DNA from: Thraustochytrium sp. TN22
Lineage: Eukaryota > Sar > Bigyra > Thraustochytrida > Thraustochytriidae
Direction of reading: 5' to 3'
NCBI GenBank assembly: GCA_013306675.1
Contig: JABLUY010000059.1
Location: 93,327-157,326, forward strand
DNA: 64,000 bases
Part shown: positions 19,181-29,161 of the stretch, in pieces
How positions within the stretch are numbered: the stretch's first letter is position 1
Layout of the letters: the number at the start of each line of letters is the position of its first letter
Translations under genes and position numbers: made by a program
The notes under the pieces: generated by a model
What the model was told of the DNA's origin: nothing
Seen by the model: the letters and a program-made list of their open reading frames with translations, nothing else
Databases searched by the model: none

Positions 19181-19329
19181 ACCGGGCATCGGGGTTCGAA
19201 CCCGAGAGAACATACGTTCAGGCGATCTTAAGTCGCACTCTGCAACAGCGACTTTTTAGTTAGCATAGTGGACAAAGGGCGCTTCGCGCGAGAAAATAAA
19301 CGCACCCTTAGCCACTCGGACATACCCGC
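19181..19329 (-). tRNA. tRNA-Leu(UAA)-like gene interrupted by a 66-nt GT-AG insertion in the D arm
   Basis: Read on the minus strand: acceptor GCGGGTA (19329-19323), T8 G9, then TCCGAGTGGCTAAGG with a good A-box. The gene breaks at 19305, and 66 nt later resumes with AG TGCGA, loop CTTAAGA (anticodon TAA at 19230-19228) and TCGCC. A class II variable arm (GAAC-GTAT-GTTC) and a perfect T arm (TCGGG-TTCGAAC-CCCGA, the B-box) follow, then TGCCCGG. Joining the parts gives an 83-nt tRNA whose D stem (TCC/GGA) forms only after removing the 66 nt. Flaws: G1:G72 and T27:C43 mismatches, and T instead of A as discriminator base. It may therefore be a pseudogene or a Pol II-borne tRNA-like element. Confidence 0.55.
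19240..19305 (-). other. GT-AG intron-like insertion within the tRNA-Leu-like gene
   Basis: A 66-nt segment starting GTGCGT and ending GCTGTTGCAG, with GCTAACTAA (branch-point-like) 15-25 nt before the end. These are spliceosomal signals. Its position, between nucleotides 24 and 25 of the tRNA, is not the usual 37/38 site of tRNA introns. Confidence 0.5.
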
Positions 19330-19995
19330 GGCGTCCAGCAAGCGATGCGCGCGCTACGGCAAACGGTAGCAGTCGCGCGGCCGGAGCAGGGCATTGCGCG
19401 AGGCGGATCTGAAAGGGGATTCATAAGCAAGCCGCGCAGCGCGGTAACGTCGGGAACGCCTGAGCTGAGCAGAGCAGAGCAGAGCTGAGCTGAAGCGACC
19501 GCGGCCGCGACTCGGACTGCAGGAGAGGGGAGGGAGGCACTGCGGGCTGGCGCGGGTCACCGTCGCGGAGCTGCTGTACCGCGAAAAGCTGCGTTAATAA
19601 CAGCGGACGATGGCTCTGTGTGGCCAGACCGTTTCTGTGCGGTCACACGAATTCATTCGAGGCCAGAATGAATGCTGTTGCTTGCGCTGCTCCTCGTGGC
19701 AGAGCTACTGAGCTGCTTTGATATCGAGGTCGTCCACAAGGCAGCTCCGACGCGACGCAAAGGGTCTGGAGCCTGGGCGAACTTGCTGCTCACGCGAGGT
19801 GTTCAAGCCGCCGGAAGGGCGCTCTCAGCTGCTCGTCAGAAAATGGGACTCAAGCGCGCTCTGCGTGGCCGCTGGCAAAACCTCTACCACCTCTAGCGCT
19901 CTAGCTGGCTCGCTTAGAAGCAAGTAGCAAGCATCGAATTCGAACCCAAGTGTTCATAATGATGAAGATAGACCCTGAGCCTACGGGTCAGAGGG
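19330..19995. other. intergenic, one possible small open frame
   Basis: No recognised gene. A 74-codon plus-strand frame at 19672-19896 begins with a signal-peptide-like string (MLLLALLLVAELLSCF) and continues basic. It has no further support and may be chance. AGCAG repeats occur near 19466-19490. Confidence 0.25.
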
Positions 19996-22900
19996 TCAGA
20001 GCTCATGCGTGGCGAGATAAACCTGCACGGCGACGCGGACAATGGCTCGATCCTTGTCCTGCTCATCCTGAGGCAGGTCTGCGTAGGCGCGGCGCTGGAC
20101 GTCGGTGACCCAGTCGTGGTGCCCGTTTCGCTTGAGCCAGTAGTCGTGCTGCTCCGCGCTGGCCTTCTCAATGAAGCTGGTGCTGGCGAGGGTCTTGCGG
20201 AAGGCGTCTGCGTTGTTGGGCACGAGCATCTGGTTCCAGCACCTGCGGATGGACTCGCAGGCTGCATGCGCGGCGAGGAGGTTCTCGACCTTAAAGTACT
20301 CGGGGAGTTGGTTGAACTCGAGGTTGGCGATGTCGTACTCGTGGCCGGCGATGACCTTGATGCGCGGCTCGAAAGTGCCGTCCGGCAGGCGCTTCCTGGT
20401 GTGGCGCCACATCTCGTGGAGCTGAGTCGCAGTGGAGATCTCAAAGGTCTGCAGCTCGCTGGCGGTGGCTTGCGCATCAATGTCAATCTCTTCCGGCTCC
20501 ATAAGCAGGTCGTCGCTTCCGTCGACGTCCTGCGCCTCGCCGTCTGCGTCCGTGTCCGCATCGTCGCCCTGCTCCTCCTCCTCCTCCTCCCCCAGGTCGG
20601 CGGCTTGCGGGTCGGCTTGCTCCTCGCCCTGGCCGGCCGTCCCGAACCCTTGCTTGGCCTGAACCGAAGTGCGCCTCCGCTTCTTGCTGGCCCAGAAGGA
20701 GAGCTCGGCCTCGCGGCGCTCGTGGATGGAGTTGCGTGAGTTGAGCAGCTCGAGGAAGAGCGCGAGCTTCTCAGCGAGCGGCCGCGTGTCCTGCTCAGCG
20801 ATCTCGTCCTTGTCGGAGGCCCATATGCGGAGTCGAGTCTGCGCGTCAGTGGAGCTGCGGTCGAGCGCGCCCCAGAGGTTGGTGCGCTCCATGAGTGCGT
20901 AGAACTCCACAATGTTCTCCACGCCGAAAAAGCGTAGTTGGGCCTCCGTCGGCACGGTGATGAGCTCCGCGACGCGACCGAGCGCCTCAAGGAAGTCCGG
21001 GTAGCTGAGTGCGATCATGGGCTCCCAGTCCTGCACCCAGTTGACCACGTTGGTGGTGGAGAGCACAAAGGCGAAGGTGGACTCACGGATGGTGAAGTTC
21101 GTCGTGTAAAGACCGAGCTGGCGCAGGCCCTGGTTCCACTCCTGAATGGCAAGGCGCTCCTTGGCCAAGCCGCCCCAGCGGGTGGTGCGCTGCGTGGTGC
21201 CGGCGAGCTCCATAAACCACTGCTGGAGCATGGCGCGGTGCACGCCAAAGGTTTTGGACACCTCCTCTGTGTACAGGCGGCGCACGCGCCAGCTGTCAAA
21301 GTCCAAGACAGTCTCCATGCCGAGGTAGCGCACCACGTGCCGCTGCAAAAGCTCGTCAAACGCCTCGGCGAGAGAGCCATCCTTCGGGTCGTAGTACTTG
21401 GCATGTGCGATGCGCAGCATCACGTCCAGAAACTCGTGGCGCATCAAGCGCCGACATTTCTTCAGGCCGAGGGGGTCGCACTTCTCGTTGAGGCGCCGCA
21501 CATGCGCGTCCGTATGTGCAGGCAACATGCTGGCGACGCGTATAAAGAGGTTCATCACCATGTGTTTGAAGGTCGAGTCCCGCTTGGTGAGAATCTTGAC
21601 GTCCGTCAGCAGCCGCAAAAAAGTTGGCGGCAGCATCGCGAACGGGTTCTGCGGCGTCAAAGCGCAGTAGAACCTGTACACAGACAGAAGCAGCGGCGCC
21701 GCGTCAATCGTTAGCTCACGCACCATCTCGACATCTTCCTCGGAGAACTGTCCGAGGAACTCGCGGAAGCCAGCCTTGCCCATGTTGAGGTCCCAGTCCG
21801 CGTGAGCGCACGCCTTGCTGATCGGGTTCTCGTCCAGGTACGCTCGGCGCCCGTCGAAGGCATCCGTGCACAACTGCTGCGCATCGCCGTCCTCCTGGTC
21901 CTCGTCACCCCCCTCGAGAATGCGCAGCACTCGCCCGGGCGCGCGAACTGCCAGGTTGAGCACCTCGTCCAGCACGACGCCCGCCGGCGTCCACCGGACG
22001 CCGGTGCCGGCCTGACCGCGCTCCACGCGCGACAGGGCGTCGTACGACTCGCCCAGGCAGGGCTCCACAAGCGGGTTGCCGTCCTCGTGATTCTGGCTGT
22101 ATGCAGGCGGTGCCTCCGGCTGGCGCACCGCAACGGAGACGCGCGGCGCCAGCACGTGCACCATCTCGGCGCCCTTGTAGACCGTCTGCATTACGCGTGC
22201 GAGGCCCGGCATCGCTTCGAGCACGTCGCGCTTCGAGAGCTCCTCCTCGTCCTGCTCCTTGTTGGCCCTGCCCAGCGCCGCGAGCGACCTCGGATCCGTC
22301 GGCGCGCCGAGTTGGTCCAGGTCCAAGAATTTGTCGATCAGATTGCGTGGCCCATTGTAAAACACGTAACCAACGCGGCCCTTGGGCGCTTCATGCAGCG
22401 GCAACTCCGCGTGCACGCGCGCCCCTGGCACGTGGCCAAAGAGCGCCATCTTCTCCCGCTTGAGGCGCTGTTGTTGTTTGCTCTTGATCATGGGCGCCAT
22501 ACGCTCCAGGTAGGCTTGCGGCGTCATGGCCGATGCCGTGGCGGAGGGGTCGGAGGCGTCTGTGAACACGAAGGCCTCGCGCTCCACGGCCACGCGCCCA
22601 GGGGTCACACGCTTGATGTACGGGTTCCATGGGTCCGTCTGCGGACTGCCGTCGGATGGCGGCCATAGCGCCTTGCTCGCGCCGCGCAGTCGCTGCTGGA
22701 AGCCCTTGTTTGCCTCCGCGACTTGCGCCTCGCTGAAGGTCGAGTGCGCCGCGTGGCGATTCGACGCCGGGTCGCAGGGCGCCAACGTGGGTTCCGCCAG
22801 CTCGCGCGCCACTTTGCGCGGCGAGGACCTGCGCGGCGAGCGGAGCTTCTCGGGTCGGTGCGGCCGCGGCGCCTCCTTATTGGTGATGGCCCATGCCAAC

Positions 22901-25900
22901 TTTTTGGCCGCCTCGAGCTGCTCGTCAAGATCCATTGTCGCAACGAGCTGTCCCTCGTCCTCCGCACGCACGTGCACGAGGCGCGTGTCACTCTCGCTGC
23001 CTCCTGTGCTGGGTCCCACGCTGTCATCGTTGTTCGCTTCGCCCTTGGCGGCGCGCTTGACCTCGTCCCGCGGCGGCTCGCTCACTCGCGCGACGAGCCC
23101 GCGAAAGGGCCAGAGCATCGACTGGTCGGGGGACTTGATCCGGTCGAAGCTCACGTGGCGAAGCGCCACGCGATGCGCCCGAAAGCACGCCATGGCCTTG
23201 CTCAGGTCGCGCATCTCTTCCGTCGCACGTATCGACTTGCACGCCGCAGCAGGCGAAGCCGAAGCCGAAGTCGAGGCCGAGAGCGCTGTCGCGCGAGTGC
23301 GTCGCGAGGCCACGCCCGACCGCGTGCTCGAGGCCGCCTGCACGAGTTCCTCGTCGAGATTGCGGAGCCACTGCTCGAACAGGGCGCGTGGGTCGTCCCT
23401 TCCCAGATGCTGCTCCTTCTCTTGCTGCTCCCGCGCCTGCTGTTCCTTCATCGCGCAGCGCTGCACGCAGCGCTGCCACTCGATGTCGCTCAACGGCGCC
23501 CAGCCCACCATTTCTTTGGCGCGTAGCTCGGCTTGGTAGATTTTGGTGCGATTGTCCGGGCTCTCGGCGAGAAGTTGCAGCAGCCCGGAGAGCAAGTCCT
23601 GCATCTCCTCCTGCTCCTGATCTGCCGCCACCCAGCACGACACGAGCAGGCGGTAGAAGCCGTGGCGCGCAATCTGGGCCTGGCCCACACGTGACTCGCC
23701 GAAACGCAGGAGCGCCAGCAACGAGGCCCGGCGCTCGGGCGCCGAGCCCTCCGTGGCGAGGTCTAGCAGTCGCAGCGCCTGGTTACTGGCCCGGAACTTC
23801 TCGTGCTGCGCAGGGCCCATGGGCAGGCGCGCGAGCAGATTTGCGCCGGTGGCACGCAAAGCGGCGCAGCTCCCGTCGACCAGGTGCATGCCGAGGTCCT
23901 GCAGCGGATTTACGTGCAGCTCACGCCGCAGCACGAGCGCAAGGTCGGCGCGTCCGTCCTCGCGCACGCGATGTGCCAGATGTGCGAGCAGGTTTGTGCT
24001 TCGCTCCCGCGCCTCGACGCACAGGCTGCGCGCATAGCTGCAAGCGTAGAGCGTCTCGAGCATCCATGCGTTCTCCTTCTTTGCGACGGCCGCTAGGAGC
24101 GCCGGATTGGCGTCCACTACGGTCCACATCACATTGAGCGCCAGCACCGCAACTCGTTGGCCGGCCGGAAGCGCCTTGACACGAGTCAGGATCCGGGCGG
24201 TGCAATGCAGCGCGCGGTGCAGCAGGCAGGCCTGCACGAAGGCCGTTTGCGTGGTGCCGTCGACTCCCAGCCGTGTTGCCTGCGCGCCCAGCACCCACAG
24301 CGCCGCGAGCGCCGCCTCAATGCCGTCCAGGCTCACGGGTTGCGGCTGCTGCAAGATGCGCATCAACGCACGCACCGTACGCGTATCTGCCACGAGCATC
24401 GCGGCATTGGCCTCGTCCCGGCCCAGGCTCCACACGGTCATGGCCAGGCACGCAGTGCTGGCTGCAGGTCCGGCCGCCTCCACCTCCTCTAGACGCTGCA
24501 CGAGAAGGCGAAGCGTGGCTGGTGCGATGCGAGCGACCGCGCGCGGCGGACTGCGCACCTGCGCGAAGTCTACTACATCCGCGTCCGCGCTGGCGCCCGC
24601 AGCAACAGGCCCCAAGGTGAACATGAGCACAGCGCTCGACAGCAGCTTGTGCGTCTCGGGAGCACGCGCGTACCTCCAGGTCGGCCGGTTCGTATGTGCG
24701 TTCTCCAGCAGCATGTGAAGGCCGCCTCGGGCCGCCACGAGCGCATGCCCGCGCTCCGTCTTGCAGAGCGCGTTCAAAAGGCCCCGCGCGAGGCACACCT
24801 CCGCCGCGGCGCTCGGGCACCTACGCACATCCATGGCACAGAATTCAGGACATGCGGTCCAATCCCACGCTTCCTGCTCCTCGGCATGCGAAGGGTCGAC
24901 CGCAGCGAGGTCGTCCTTGGGACGCTGTGCACAGCGGTTGCGTGGCAGAGCTGCTGATGGTGGTGCCTTGGAACCGTATCCGCGCAAGGCAAAATCATCC
25001 CGCACGCCGACGTCGCGCGGCCGTATCGGTCTCTGGAGCACCATCTCGTCACCGGCGTTTGGGATTGCTTTGCGCAAGAGGCGATGCGCGAGTTGCGGGA
25101 TGCAAAGAAGGCGCTCTGTGGCGAGCGCCGCAAGCCGCACCGCGGCGTCGACGCGAGCCGGGTCGACAATATGCTGCAGGCGAGCCTGCGCAATAAATGC
25201 AGCGAGCCAGCCTTCCTGTGCGAAGCCGAGCACATGCGCCAGGAAGCCGTAGACAGCGTCCACGTCGCGGTCCTGAGTTGTGCGGTATCGAACGTAAACG
25301 TGGTCGCCCGCCACAGCCTGCAGGTGTACTGCGACAGCCCAGGCAAAGCACACGTTGATGGCGTGCAGGAGCGTCTCAATGGCGAAGGCTTCAATGCGCA
25401 GGGGCAGTTTGGCATTCTGCGCGCCATGCCACTGCACATCGATGAGCTTGCCCAGCTCGTTGCCCTGAGCGCGCGCCGCGGCAAGGTACCCCCTGCGCGA
25501 CGGATCATCGGTCTCGTCCTCAAGGTCGTCGTCTGCAGTCTGCTGGTGCTGGTGCTGCTGGTGCTGAGTATGGTCCAAGAGACGCCGCAGGCGGGCCAGG
25601 CCGGGCGGCGCGTGGATGAAGCTGCGCCTGACCAGCGTTCCAGCGACGCATGCCAGCGCCCAGCGGCCGAGCATTGTCGTTGACGTACACACGAGCTTGG
25701 GCGAGCTGAGCAGGAGCTGCCGGTACGGGTGCAGGATGGGTGGGTGGTCCACGTCCGTGGGCGCCCGCAGCTGCAAGCGGCCGGCGCACGTTGGAGCGCA
25801 TCGCGTGTCCTGCGTCTCCGCGAGGTGCGCAACCTGCGCGACGAGCAGTGTCGCCGATAGCTTCACCGTGACGTCGCTAGTCTGGGCGGCACGGCTTAGC

Positions 25901-27381
25901 GCCTCGCGCAGAAAGTCTCCCAGCACCGCCGCGTTCGTGCGACAGGTGCCTACCATCATACCGCGCATCGTGCTGCGCCGCACACGACTGCGTCTAGTCT
26001 GGCGGAGACCAGACACGTCGCGCTCGAGGTCATGGTACATGTAGGCAGCCAGCTCACACGTTGGCTTCTCCTCCACTGGCCGAAGGCTTTCCGTGCTGCA
26101 AGTGCCGCTATCGCTGCTGTTGCTGCTGGTCGTGCTGCTGGTCGTGCTGCTGGTCGTGCTGCTGGCGAGGCTGCTGTCGCTTGCATTCACGGCGTGATGC
26201 CCAGTGGGCACCGCCTCGGTCTCTGGCATCAGCACGCGCGACTCTAAGGCGCGCAGATAAACGACAAAAATGGCGGCGCAGACGGGCGGCGCGGCGCCGG
26301 ACTGCAAGCAGGCGGCGAAGAAGCCGAGATTGTTCATCGCCGCCGCGAGACAGTCCGGCTCCTGCGCATAGACGGCGAGCAAGCGCAGCAGTAGAAGTGC
26401 GCTCTTGGGTGGTGGGTCGACCACCAGATTGCCAATGCCGCTGTGGATGACCTGAAAGGCGCGCGCTGGAACCTGAAGGCGCCTCAGCGCGTCGCGGCCT
26501 GTGTCGGCCGACAGGCAGAGCGCCTGCAGCGCGCCTGCCGCCAGATCTTGTACACGGCTGTAGCGCTCAGCACGCTCCAGCAGTCCCATGGCTTGCTCCA
26601 GCACCTCCTCACCGATGTACGCGTGGTTGTCCGCACAGAGGGCCAGCTCCCATAGCTCGAACAAGCCCTGCGCCTGCTGCACGCGCTGGTCGGCCTGCGA
26701 ACCGGGCACAGGCAGGTCAATATTGGCCTCGGCAGTGAGGTCCACGAGTCGCTCCACGGGAAAGGGCAGCTCCGCCTCGCCGGCGAAGGCTGTCTGGATC
26801 TGCCGCACCGCCGCGCGTATACGCGCCGCGCGCCGCTGCGCCGCCGAGGCCGCCCAACGCTCCAGCAAGGATTGCAGCACCTCGTTGGAGATGATGGGAT
26901 ACCATATGGCGCCGCCCAGGCGCAGTCGCACGTCCCGCAGTTTGGCCTCGTGCTCCTTGAGCCTGAGCAGGTTCAGCACCTGCTGCGGGCCCATGCCGAG
27001 GCGTTCGGTGTTCACGAAGACGTCCACCTTGCCGGCGTCTGGCAGCGTCGTACCGGGGCAGCTGAGCGCCACGTACTTGAGTAAGCCTTCGACCGTGGAG
27101 AATCTGAGCACCGTGGCCGCGCCTTCTGCCACGGGCTCCCGCTGGAGCAGCACCTGATCCCTGCCAATCGGCCCCAGAGCGCCCTCCTCGTCCACGAAGA
27201 TCACGCTCACGCATGGCGCCTGCAGCGCGACCAGCTCCTCTTGCGCCTCCTCCTCATTCACCTCGTCCGTCGTGGCGTGCCTCAGCAGCCCGGTTCGTGC
27301 GCGCGACATCATACGCGCGCGCAGCAGTCGGCTGCTCGTCGTGGACGACGGGTTGCTGCCTCGCCCCGACCGGAACGACAT
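19996..27381 (-). CDS. giant 2,461-aa ARM-like protein with EF-hand-like and RyR-like C-terminal regions
   Basis: One uninterrupted 7.4-kb exon. Residues about 50-250 form a compact N-terminal domain ending in an IQ-like basic helix (RAARIRAAVRQIQTAF). A Thr/Ser microsatellite (TTSSTTSS) sits near 400-420. Residues about 250-1,400 read as armadillo/HEAT helices with many Leu/Ala repeats. At about 1,900-2,150 are blocks such as FLRLLTDVKILTKRD and RHEFLDVMLRIAHAKY, a pattern I associate with EF-hand-like helices of protist cytoskeletal or ciliary proteins (memory, not tested). An acidic linker follows. The last 120 residues include EYDIANLEF-QLPEYF, YWLKRNGHHDW and LPQDEQDKDRAIV, resembling the RyR-domain phrase in which W-x-R is followed by E-x-x-KDR. 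Function unknown; a scaffold role is a guess. Confidence 0.85.
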   Translation of the reverse strand: MSFRSGRGSNPSSTTSSRLLRARMMSRARTGLLRHATTDEVNEEEAQEELVALQAPCVSVIFVDEEGALGPIGRDQVLLQREPVAEGAATVLRFSTVEGLLKYVALSCPGTTLPDAGKVDVFVNTERLGMGPQQVLNLLRLKEHEAKLRDVRLRLGGAIWYPIISNEVLQSLLERWAASAAQRRAARIRAAVRQIQTAFAGEAELPFPVERLVDLTAEANIDLPVPGSQADQRVQQAQGLFELWELALCADNHAYIGEEVLEQAMGLLERAERYSRVQDLAAGALQALCLSADTGRDALRRLQVPARAFQVIHSGIGNLVVDPPPKSALLLLRLLAVYAQEPDCLAAAMNNLGFFAACLQSGAAPPVCAAIFVVYLRALESRVLMPETEAVPTGHHAVNASDSSLASSTTSSTTSSTTSSNSSDSGTCSTESLRPVEEKPTCELAAYMYHDLERDVSGLRQTRRSRVRRSTMRGMMVGTCRTNAAVLGDFLREALSRAAQTSDVTVKLSATLLVAQVAHLAETQDTRCAPTCAGRLQLRAPTDVDHPPILHPYRQLLLSSPKLVCTSTTMLGRWALACVAGTLVRRSFIHAPPGLARLRRLLDHTQHQQHQHQQTADDDLEDETDDPSRRGYLAAARAQGNELGKLIDVQWHGAQNAKLPLRIEAFAIETLLHAINVCFAWAVAVHLQAVAGDHVYVRYRTTQDRDVDAVYGFLAHVLGFAQEGWLAAFIAQARLQHIVDPARVDAAVRLAALATERLLCIPQLAHRLLRKAIPNAGDEMVLQRPIRPRDVGVRDDFALRGYGSKAPPSAALPRNRCAQRPKDDLAAVDPSHAEEQEAWDWTACPEFCAMDVRRCPSAAAEVCLARGLLNALCKTERGHALVAARGGLHMLLENAHTNRPTWRYARAPETHKLLSSAVLMFTLGPVAAGASADADVVDFAQVRSPPRAVARIAPATLRLLVQRLEEVEAAGPAASTACLAMTVWSLGRDEANAAMLVADTRTVRALMRILQQPQPVSLDGIEAALAALWVLGAQATRLGVDGTTQTAFVQACLLHRALHCTARILTRVKALPAGQRVAVLALNVMWTVVDANPALLAAVAKKENAWMLETLYACSYARSLCVEARERSTNLLAHLAHRVREDGRADLALVLRRELHVNPLQDLGMHLVDGSCAALRATGANLLARLPMGPAQHEKFRASNQALRLLDLATEGSAPERRASLLALLRFGESRVGQAQIARHGFYRLLVSCWVAADQEQEEMQDLLSGLLQLLAESPDNRTKIYQAELRAKEMVGWAPLSDIEWQRCVQRCAMKEQQAREQQEKEQHLGRDDPRALFEQWLRNLDEELVQAASSTRSGVASRRTRATALSASTSASASPAAACKSIRATEEMRDLSKAMACFRAHRVALRHVSFDRIKSPDQSMLWPFRGLVARVSEPPRDEVKRAAKGEANNDDSVGPSTGGSESDTRLVHVRAEDEGQLVATMDLDEQLEAAKKLAWAITNKEAPRPHRPEKLRSPRRSSPRKVARELAEPTLAPCDPASNRHAAHSTFSEAQVAEANKGFQQRLRGASKALWPPSDGSPQTDPWNPYIKRVTPGRVAVEREAFVFTDASDPSATASAMTPQAYLERMAPMIKSKQQQRLKREKMALFGHVPGARVHAELPLHEAPKGRVGYVFYNGPRNLIDKFLDLDQLGAPTDPRSLAALGRANKEQDEEELSKRDVLEAMPGLARVMQTVYKGAEMVHVLAPRVSVAVRQPEAPPAYSQNHEDGNPLVEPCLGESYDALSRVERGQAGTGVRWTPAGVVLDEVLNLAVRAPGRVLRILEGGDEDQEDGDAQQLCTDAFDGRRAYLDENPISKACAHADWDLNMGKAGFREFLGQFSEEDVEMVRELTIDAAPLLLSVYRFYCALTPQNPFAMLPPTFLRLLTDVKILTKRDSTFKHMVMNLFIRVASMLPAHTDAHVRRLNEKCDPLGLKKCRRLMRHEFLDVMLRIAHAKYYDPKDGSLAEAFDELLQRHVVRYLGMETVLDFDSWRVRRLYTEEVSKTFGVHRAMLQQWFMELAGTTQRTTRWGGLAKERLAIQEWNQGLRQLGLYTTNFTIRESTFAFVLSTTNVVNWVQDWEPMIALSYPDFLEALGRVAELITVPTEAQLRFFGVENIVEFYALMERTNLWGALDRSSTDAQTRLRIWASDKDEIAEQDTRPLAEKLALFLELLNSRNSIHERREAELSFWASKKRRRTSVQAKQGFGTAGQGEEQADPQAADLGEEEEEEQGDDADTDADGEAQDVDGSDDLLMEPEEIDIDAQATASELQTFEISTATQLHEMWRHTRKRLPDGTFEPRIKVIAGHEYDIANLEFNQLPEYFKVENLLAAHAACESIRRCWNQMLVPNNADAFRKTLASTSFIEKASAEQHDYWLKRNGHHDWVTDVQRRAYADLPQDEQDKDRAIVRVAVQVYLATHEL

Positions 27382-28084
27382 CCTCCCTGCGCATCCCCGC
27401 CCGCGCGCGCGCGCGGGGCCGGCCTCGCCAATCCAAACTGCTGGCCGCTTGCGCTGCTGGCGCCCGCTTCAGGCTCGCTTTCTAAAAAGAGAGCACGAGA
27501 ACCAAGAAGCACCAAGAACCAAGAACCAGACCATCCTTTTTCCCTTCACCCCACCACCACCACACCAGAACGACACTCCGGCGTCCGCGAACGTCTACCC
27601 GGTGTGCCCCAGCGTTCCCGCGGCGGTTTCCCCGGCCCCACCCATCTCCGCCGCCTCAGCGCCCCAGCCTCACTGTCCCGCAGCCGCCCCCCTCGCCGTC
27701 CGCCTCCTCCCCCTCCTCCCTTTAGCCGCCACTGGGCATCAATGTCCCAGTGGTTCCCCACCATCCGATCACCCTGCTGCGGGCTCGTGTCGCCCAGTGG
27801 ACTAAGGTGGTGCACTGCGGGGCGTCCGGTCCCGGAGAAGCCGCGCGGAAGCGGCCTTCCTCCCTAAAATTGGGGGAGGGCACGCGCAGTGAGGTCAGGG
27901 GCCGCAGAGTCCAGCACGGCGCCCGCAGCCCCACCCAGGGCGCGGTCCCGCAGCCTCCCGCAGCCGCGCGGCGCCGAGCGGCGTGAGGCAAACCCCGAAG
28001 CGCGACAGGCGAGTCCGCGCGAGGCAAGTGATTGCCGATTGATTGGTGCATCGCGGAGGCGGCGGCGGCGCACGCGCAGGCAGG
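27382..28084. promoter_or_regulatory. divergent promoter region (giant ARM gene / DUF1664 gene)
   Basis: 703 bp between divergent starts, with A/C-rich stretches (CCACCACCACCAC near 27550) and pyrimidine-rich runs at 27690-27725. No specific regulatory motif recognised. Confidence 0.4.
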
Positions 28085-29161
28085 ATGTCGGGCGCGGCGG
28101 TGTCGATCAGCCGCGGCGCGCTGATGGCGCTGTCGGCGGGCGCCGGCAGCCTGTACATGTACACGAACGGCGCCTCGCCCTTCGGCATGTCGGCGCAGGA
28201 CCTGGCGCGCGTGGCCGCGCAGATGTCAGCGCGCAACGGCGGCTACGAGGTGCAGGGTGAGCAGGTGCCCGCGTACCTGAAGCCGCTCGCGGACCAGATG
28301 AGCGAGCTCTCGTCGGAGGTCGCGCGCATGCGTATCCACGGCCAGTACGGCCACGGCTTTGCGTACTCGCAGGGCTGGGGCCTGAGCTGGACCACCATTG
28401 CCACGGCGGGCGGCGTCGGCGTGCTCGTGCTCTATCTCAAGGGCTACTCGTGGGCCGATTTCATGTACGTAACCAAGAAGGCGCTTCAGGTGGCCGTGGA
28501 GGCCCTTGAGGAGGGCATCGAGAACCTCGGCGTCGCGCTCGAGGCCGCCAAGCGCGAGCTCACCTACAAGCTCGGCCTCGTCGAGGATAAGGTCGACGCC
28601 ACGCGGGAGGCCCTCGAGGAGAAGATCACCAGCGAGGTCGGCGACGTCAAGCGCGAGCTCGAGGTCGTCGGCAACGACGTCAAGGGCATTTCGCGTTCCC
28701 AGGACCAGGTCCACGGCCTCGTGCAGAGCATCGAGACGCAGATCGACGCCATCGAGTCCCGCATGCACGGTGTCGGCGCGCAGCTGCAGACCGCCAACCG
28801 CGGTATCTACCTGCTCTGCAACGTCGTCGCCGAGAACATGGGCGTCGCCGGTAAGGGCGGCCGCAGCAACAACGGCCCTTCCCGCGCCGCCACGCTCTAT
28901 GAGGAGCTCCTCTCCTACACTCGCGGCGCCATGGCCGGCTTCACCACCTCCTCGTCCGAGCCCACCCCGCGCGGCAACCGCGACAGCGAGACCTCTATTC
29001 TTGCGCCCGCGCTCCCGCCCTCGGCTGGCCCTAGTTCCGCGCTCGACGTCGTTCCCTCCTTCCGCGAGATGCTCTCGTCCAGCTCCTTCCACCTTCCCTC
29101 TGACCGCGCTCTTTCCTCGCGCTCGCTCGACGTCTCTGACGTCAGCAACAACGACGCCTGA
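28085..29161 (+). CDS. DUF1664 coiled-coil membrane protein
   Basis: A 358-residue protein. The start at 28085 (MSGAAVSISRG) begins just before an N-terminal hydrophobic stretch; a longer frame start 14 codons upstream is low-complexity. A second membrane segment (TIATAGGVGVLVLYLKGYSW, about 100-120) leads directly into the DUF1664 core: W-DFMYVTKKAL, then heptad repeats with EDKVDATREALEEKI and EVGDVKRELEVVGNDVKGI, and finally NRGIYLLCNVV. Plant and algal DUF1664 proteins share this order of membrane helix, F-VTK and coiled coil ending before W/IYLLC. The tail is Ser/Pro-rich. The biochemical role of the family is not established; location in an organelle or endomembrane is inferred. Confidence 0.82.
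   Translation: MSGAAVSISRGALMALSAGAGSLYMYTNGASPFGMSAQDLARVAAQMSARNGGYEVQGEQVPAYLKPLADQMSELSSEVARMRIHGQYGHGFAYSQGWGLSWTTIATAGGVGVLVLYLKGYSWADFMYVTKKALQVAVEALEEGIENLGVALEAAKRELTYKLGLVEDKVDATREALEEKITSEVGDVKRELEVVGNDVKGISRSQDQVHGLVQSIETQIDAIESRMHGVGAQLQTANRGIYLLCNVVAENMGVAGKGGRSNNGPSRAATLYEELLSYTRGAMAGFTTSSSEPTPRGNRDSETSILAPALPPSAGPSSALDVVPSFREMLSSSSFHLPSDRALSSRSLDVSDVSNNDA

Noticed and set aside
19920-19945. Second B-box-like string near 19940 (minus strand GGTTCGAATTC)
   Set aside because: The T stem does not pair and no anticodon arm can be drawn.
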